This document shows positions 58,601 to 64,000 of a DNA stretch of 64,000 nucleotides, in pieces. This DNA is from Proteromonas lacertae (Eukaryota > Sar > Bigyra > Opalinata > Proteromonadidae), in NCBI GenBank assembly GCA_002245135.1, contig NGBS01000589.1, positions 62,001 to 126,000 on the forward strand, in the 5' to 3' direction. A program made the position numbers and the translations under genes. The notes beneath the pieces are model-generated. The model was not told where the DNA came from. It made no database searches and saw only the letters and a program-made list of their open reading frames with translations. Positions within the stretch are counted from its first letter, which is position 1; each line of letters opens with the position of its first letter.

Positions 58601-59476
58601 GATTTCATTATGAGAATAAGGAAGAGAAAGCGAAGAGCAACAACTGGAAGTATTAGTGAAACAGAAAGAGATGATGTGAAGAGGATAAAAAAAGAAAATG
58701 AGAAAGAAAAAAAGAAGAAGGTAGAGCAGGATGAAGAAGATGAATCTGTTATTGATAATACTAGAAATAGACAATCAATTAAGAATAAAAGTAAATCAAT
58801 TAAATCTAAAACTCCAAAAGAAAAAGAAAAGAATAAGATTAAAAGTAATAAAGAAGAAAATGAAGAAGAAGATAATAATGATGAAGAAAATAGTGAAGAT
58901 GAAGATGAGAAAATAATTACAAAAACATCAAAGAATAAAAACAATAAACCAAAATCTCAATCTGCAACAAATACTCCAAAGGAAGCAAAATCATCATCAT
59001 CATTAAGTGATATTAAATGTAAATCAGAAACAAAATACAATAGAAACCTTCGTAGTAAAACTCCAACAAAACCAAAACCAGAAAATTCTAGAAAATTCTC
59101 ACCTGAAAGAGAAAGAGAATTGGAATATATGAAAAATCATGAAACTAGTAAAGATAAATTCAGTGTAAAAAATTTAGTGAAAATACCCAATTTTAAAGAT
59201 AAAACATATACAAATGATGAATGTGGTGAAATTGAAAAGATATTTGATGATATGAGTGAAGATTTAAAAGATTCAACATTATGTGAAATTGTGAATGAAT
59301 ATTCAGTTAAATCTATTGAAAGGATGGGAAATGAGATTGAGAGTAATAGAAGTGATAATAACATCAATATATCAACTATTCCACCTATAAAGACATCTAC
59401 ACCTCGTTCAAATGCAAAATATTCTGAAAAAGGAGTTGATAAGGAGAGTAATAGTAATGATAATTCAAGTTTGTAA
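52618..59476 (+). CDS. Giant chromatin reader with three PHD-extended PHD (PZP) modules and an HMG-box-like domain
   Basis: About 2,250 residues: two short introns near the 5' end (about 52652-52683 and 52911-52945), then a single exon of 6.5 kb. Start MEEEYSGNDSQ at 52618. PZP 1: DGFCHVCF..., VFCDNCNVAVHKDCY, GSWYCDLC, then CCICNK and CHVICAITLVG to YCPAHR. HMG-box-like: LIRGSYRLFYKEQN to NKWLEIPDSTKKEYE. PZP 2: ELCSICFQSS, ICDGCDISFHRNCYGI, GSFYCDVC, QCLLCGYSNGGAMKKT to YCINHSP. PZP 3: CMCCLFRDNAELVECKKCHI to CYGIPRQ, an insert of about 175 residues, WMCDVCRNDVEDAICVLCP to YCNDH. Such modules (BRPF, JADE, AF10) read unmodified H3 tails and DNA. The last 600 residues are highly charged Lys/Arg/Glu/Asp/Ser. 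Confidence 0.9.
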
Positions 59477-60052
59477 AATACATTGTTGTTTTATGTTATT
59501 TTTTGTTATTGTAAATATATCCGTTTCAATATTGAAAATCGTTTTTTCTTAATGTATGATTATGCTAAAACGAAATTTATATTATAATCAACAAAATGTG
59601 ATGATAAATTATGATTTAACAACATTTATGGCAAATAGCTTAGTCATATTAACGAATTTGTTACATGAACATGTGTATTAAATACTATCAAGCTATATTA
59701 AACAATAAACAACATATTATATTGTAGTGATTGAAAATAGAGTGACTACATTAAACTAGAAAAGAATAAATCAATGAAGAGGTATTTACAACAATATGAA
59801 TATATGTTGATGGAATATTTCATTTAGTATGTTGTATAGTGCAGTATTCTATTCAGAATATAATCATGATTTATTACGAAGTAAGAAAAACCATTGAAAG
59901 AAGTAGATACAGATGTAATTAATACAAATATGGTATTAGAATATATAATATATAACTATATAACAAGAAAACGAAGAATAAAGAAAAGTTAACTTTTTTT
60001 CATCTTCCAATAGATTGATAGAATAAGAATTGAATATTTATTCTTTATAGAA
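59477..60052. other. Intergenic
   Basis: About 575 nt, AT-rich, holding the promoter of secreted copy B. No other feature recognised. Confidence 0.4.
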
Positions 60053-61453
60053 ATGGTATATTTGATTGTTTATTTTATATAGAATAAGAAAATCTTGGTG
60101 TTATTATTTATTTTATTGTGTTTAACCTGTATATTTTTGTTTTAATGTGTGATAGATGGAATTGAAGAGAGAGAAGAAGAAGGTAAAATGGAAAATAAGA
60201 AAGAAATCAAAGAAAAGAGAGAGATGTTAGATGTAGAAGAAGAAAAAGATACTCCAGCAGATGAACCAGGTGATAAATCAAAACTAACAAGCGGTGCTTA
60301 CTTTGATTCATATCTATTACACTATGAATTAGATGATGGACCATATGGAACATATTACAAACCTATTTATGGTGATATTTGGATTATTGGAAATGAAATT
60401 ATTTTACATACAAAAATTTATTTTTCTATTAGTTTTATATTTTATTATTCAATGAAAAGAGAAGATAAAGGCGATTTTACTGAAATAAGTAATATAAAAT
60501 TTGAACCTGATAAAACATATGGATTTACTCATAGAGAAGAAGATCTAATAGAATTTAAAGAAAAGTATAACTTTGAAATAGAAATAAATAAACCATATTC
60601 TTTAGAAAAATGGTATGAATTAAGTTGTATTAGTGGTTTTATCGATCATTATCGAGGTTTATATTTAGAATCTTTACAATTGAATATAACAAAAGTATAT
60701 CAAAGAGGTTCAAAAGCATATATTGATGGAAAGAATAGTGTTGTTGAAGGAATAACTTATGATGATAAAACACTTCCAGATAAATATTATACTTCACAAG
60801 TAGTTGGTACAAGTGAGGAATATAATGGAAATATACATATAACAAGTTTTGGAGTGCTGAAAATAGATGATGATGGATATTTTTATGAAGCAGGAAATAT
60901 AGAAGCATATATATTACCAAAAACATTAGTAATATATACAAATTTGAGTTATGTAATTCATGATGAATTTACTGACATAATTGTAGTATTTGAATTTTCA
61001 ATAGAAAGAGAAGGAAATAGTATAATTGTTATTTAGTTATAATAAATAGAAATTACAAAAGTGAATGAATTTGATGAAGAGAGATTATTTGGATATGTTT
61101 CAAATCAACAAACTGCTGATTATTTAAATGATTCATTTAGTATTGTATTTGAAGTTAATAAGCCATATGATTACACTTACTGGACTTCTAAAGAAAATGA
61201 TTTGTCGTTAATGATAGAATTTATGAAACCATCTTATATTGATATAGGAAATAGATTAAAAGACAAACCATTCTATAAAAGAAATGGAAAGATATATGCT
61301 GAAGGAGTTGCATTTGTTGGTGAAGAATATAAAAGTAATAATTTACCTGATGATTTTGGTCCAACACTCTCTCCACTTGATGATGATAATATTTCTTCTC
61401 ATATTATAATGAATATGATGATATTAATAATGATAGTATTTTTATTATTATAA
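60053..61453 (+). CDS. Secreted modular protein, copy B (paralogue of the gene at 34 kb)
   Basis: Start codon at 60053 is directly followed by a 27-nt intron, so exon 1 gives a single Met; exon 2 supplies NKKILVLLFILLCLTYG (signal peptide) across the second intron at about 60110-60136. Then an acidic segment (DTPADEPGDKSKLTSGAYF) and two modules as in copy A: FYYSMKREDKGDFTEISNI to YIDGKNSVVEGITYDDKTLP, and FEFSIEREGN to YAEGVAFVGEEYKSNNLPDD. A 30-nt intron near 61018-61047 sits at the module 2 joint, as in copy A. Hydrophobic tail IIMNMMILIMIVFLLL, probably a GPI signal. It differs from copy A mainly in the acidic leader and in the loop after KTYGF. Unknown function; surface location inferred. 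Confidence 0.8.
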
Positions 61454-61541
61454 AATACATTCTATCTTATTATTTTTTGTTGTTGTATTTGCTTATTAAT
61501 TAAAAAAAATGAAAGAAAAAATAGATAATTATATTGTTGAA

Positions 61542-64000
61542 TTATTCTATTCGATGTTTTAAATATCTATAAATGAAACGAATTAATGAAACTACAAACA
61601 ATCCGACTATTCATATATATATATATATATATATATATAACAAATATACTAAAGCAATATTTCAACATCACATTCTCATATTCAACAGTATTCATTCCAC
61701 CAATAAATTGAACAGAATTAACAAACAAATATTGAGGTAAGCTGAACAATAAAATGGGAATTCTATTAATTAATAATTGAATAGATTCTAAATAATAATG
61801 ACAAAACTTCCACATATTTGAGAATAAATCCACACTATAATTTACATTACTATTTTCACTTTGACTTGAATGAACTCCCATTGAATTAGCTTTTTTTGGA
61901 TCAGCTAAAATAGTCATTAAAAATGTAAATAAATTAAAATGTGGTAATTCTTTATAAGAAACATATGCTCTGTGAATCTAAATAATAAAATAGAAAATAG
62001 TTTTTTATACCCATAACCACGTTGATGCAATTGATAATGGAATTATTGAAATTTGTTTTTTAATTGAATCATCATAAGCTTCGTCATAATATCTCTTCGC
62101 TAGTGGAAAATCTTGAACTGTACCTAAACCATATTCATACATAAAACCACTAATATAAATATATAAATAATAATATACAGATTATATTTTGCTTCAATTC
62201 CTTCATCACTAATTCCAGTCATTGAAACACTCATATAATATTGAAAAGACATACCAAAATTGACACTTACACCACATTCACCATAATAATAACAATCTCC
62301 TAACTTTAACAATGCTAAAATACTGTTCTGTTTACTGGCTAATTCTAATAGAGAAAGTGTAATATTTGCATACTATTCATAATGTATATATATATATATA
62401 TATATATATACATTGGTTTTATTATCATATTCACCCCCTAGAGTAAATCCTTTCATTATTAACCAAGCTGCATTACTTTCAGCTACTTCATAACCTTCAT
62501 TGGATAAGAATAAATATAATAATAATGAGAGACGATAATTACCTTCAACATAAGAATAATATGCTTTCTACAAAATAAAAATAAAAATAATAAACAACAA
62601 ACAACAACAATATACTTGTAATAACGATGAAGATTGTCCCATTTCACATATATTTTTAAATATCTGAACAGCTCTTTGACAATTCTTCGGTGTTCCCATT
62701 CCATATAATAACATATTACCTTGTTGATCCATTGCTGACAAATGCTGACGTACAGCACTCTGAGAAAAATACTTATAAGCTTGAATCCAATCTCTTTTAA
62801 CATAACTTCCATTCAAATATAATACACCTAAATTGTATAATGCTTCTGAACTCTTTTTAGAGGCTTTGTTTATATATTCTATTGCTTTAGTCGTATCTCT
62901 TTCTACTCCATATCCATTTAAATACATAAAGCCTAAGGCATTTAAACACGAAGTCTCATTCATTTCTTTTCCTTCATTTAATATTTCATATGCTTTATTA
63001 TAGTCTATTTCTTTACCTAATCCTTTTAAATACATTTTTCCTAAGAAATAATTGGCTTGATACAATCCATTCTAAGCATTAAAGAAATTAATATATAATA
63101 TACCTTTTTTGCTAATGTCAAATATTCAAATGCTTTTTTATAATCCTTAGAAGCACCTTTTATACCATAATAATAATATTGACCAATTATCAATTGTGCA
63201 TTTTTTTCTCCCATATGAGCCCTATGTTCTAGGTAATATATCATATCCTGCTCTTCACTTTGTGAATGTAATCTCTCGTTATTACTGAATTTATGCTTGT
63301 CGTAAGGAATGGAATTTCCATCTATGTACATATCAGCTGCATAATGTGCTGCTACACGGTAATAAGATGCTGACGTTTCACATGATTTATTGACGGTAAT
63401 ACCTTCATGGTATTTATATCCTAATATCATATTAGCTGAAGGATCTCCTCCTAAAGCTGCAAAGTAGAAGTATAACATTGATTTTTCATGATTTCTAGGG
63501 AAACCCATTATACCGTAATGGTAACTATTATAACAATAGTAAATATAGAAATATACAAGTGACCAATGTATCTTTGTGCTGTACTATTCCCATATTTTGC
63601 AGATTTATTAAAATATTCTACAGCTAAAGTGTCATTTATTATATTAGCTTCTCCATATATATAAATCTCTCCTAATTCACAATAGGAAGCACCTACATAG
63701 TGACCTTCACCTTTAGTTGATTCTTGAAAGTGTTTAATAGCTAAATCTATATTGGGATTTTCTTTGTGTCTAGTGCTTTATAAAAATCAACAAATATACC
63801 TTTGCAGATATCCAAGTTCATAATTTTGCTTTGCATATTTGAATTCTGATGTTTCTAGAATTAAGATTAATAAATAATGAATAATACCTTCAGAATTTGA
63901 TCCACTTGTGTCTTCTTCTGCTAAAATAGTGTCTAAAATGATAAATGCATGTGATAGATACTAATTAACAAAAGAACCAAACAAAAGTATGCAGCTGGCT
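61542..64000 (-). CDS. SEL1L: SEL1L/Hrd3-like ER-associated degradation factor (5' end cut by window)
   Basis: Partner and scaffold of the HRD1 ubiquitin ligase in the ER membrane. Reading from the right edge, the frame opens in a signal peptide (AAYFCLVLLLINTILAEED), so probably only a few codons are missing. About ten introns. Sel1 repeats follow (LGYKYHEGITVNKS; KDYKKAFEYLTLAKK; YLNGYGVERDTTKAIEYINK; YGMGTPKNCQRAVQIFKNIC). The phrases SLLLYLFLSNEGYEVAESNA, LKLGDCYYYGECG and FMYEYGLGTVQDFPLAKRYY match the SEL1L C-terminal block closely. The last exon, after an intron with an (AT)n run, gives a membrane helix (IGLFVVSLIRFIYRYLKHRI), so the protein is a type I ER membrane protein like its homologues. 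Ends at 61542. Confidence 0.9.
61613..61639. repeat. (AT)n microsatellite in the last SEL1L intron
   Basis: Pure AT run of about 27 nt inside the intron just before the transmembrane exon. Confidence 0.9.
62385..62410. repeat. (TA)n microsatellite in a SEL1L intron
   Basis: Pure TA run of about 26 nt inside another SEL1L intron. Confidence 0.9.

Noticed and set aside
57981-58944. Minus-strand Ser/Tyr/Phe-rich frames opposite the charged tail of the PHD protein
   Set aside because: Shadows of repeated GAA, GAT and AGA codons.
61613-62410. (AT)n runs as regulatory elements
   Set aside because: They lie inside introns of SEL1L and are ordinary microsatellites for an AT-rich genome.
1-64000. 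tRNA, rRNA or CRISPR features
   Set aside because: I looked for cloverleaf-like and conserved rRNA stretches and saw none; the gene structure is eukaryotic.

Overview
The window is nuclear DNA from an AT-rich, gene-dense microbial eukaryote. The evidence is spliceosomal GT-AG introns in almost every gene, an Sm-E spliceosomal protein, a nucleus-encoded mitochondrial succinate dehydrogenase subunit, an ER-associated degradation factor (SEL1L), and long Asn, Gln, Thr and Ser tracts. Introns are tiny and uniform, mostly about 27-45 nt, usually starting GTAT and ending ATAG or TTAG. Stops follow the standard code. SDHB argues for an aerobic mitochondrion. A MAK/ICK-type kinase, a FAM184-like coiled-coil protein and a Tctex-type dynein light chain together hint at a flagellated stage (inference). 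I cannot name the species; a flagellated protist or an early-diverging fungus-like lineage fits.

Layout. 1-6.5 kb: a gene cut by the left edge, a secreted EGF-repeat protein, a divergent EF-hand-like gene and SDHB. 7.3-13.2 kb: four more members of the same EF-hand-like family. 13.6-24.4 kb: a DHHC palmitoyltransferase with ankyrin repeats, two tandem class 3 lipases, Sm-E, a dynein light chain, a leucine-rich-repeat protein, a TPR array with one exon per repeat, a CPBP/CAAX-type protease and a free-standing cathepsin-propeptide inhibitor. 24.5-33.8 kb: cysteinyl-tRNA synthetase, a MAK-type kinase, a TIS11-type CCCH zinc-finger protein, methionine aminopeptidase 1 and a doubled pipsqueak/CENP-B-like DNA-binding protein. 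33.8-40.0 kb: small secreted, probably membrane-anchored proteins and a double metallo-beta-lactamase protein. 40.6-41.2 kb: an almost perfect foldback element between TTAA repeats. 41.3-52.3 kb: a small unknown gene, a FAM184-like protein, a broken Crinkler/RHS-type double NTPase, a BAG6-like ubiquitin-domain protein and a BIN4-like topoisomerase VI accessory protein. 52.6-64 kb: a giant triple PHD-ePHD chromatin reader, a second copy of the 34-kb secreted protein, and SEL1L cut by the right edge just short of its start codon.

The genes are not an operon and most are unrelated housekeeping functions. Coherent local groups are the five EF-hand-like paralogues, the lipase pair, and the modular secreted family (33.8, 36.6 and 60.1 kb). 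The items most worth following are the foldback element, the broken NTPase, the triple PHD-ePHD protein, the non-plant BIN4 homologue and the DHHC enzyme with ankyrin repeats in its cytosolic loop. All exon joins were made by eye from frame, GT-AG borders and homology, with no transcript support.
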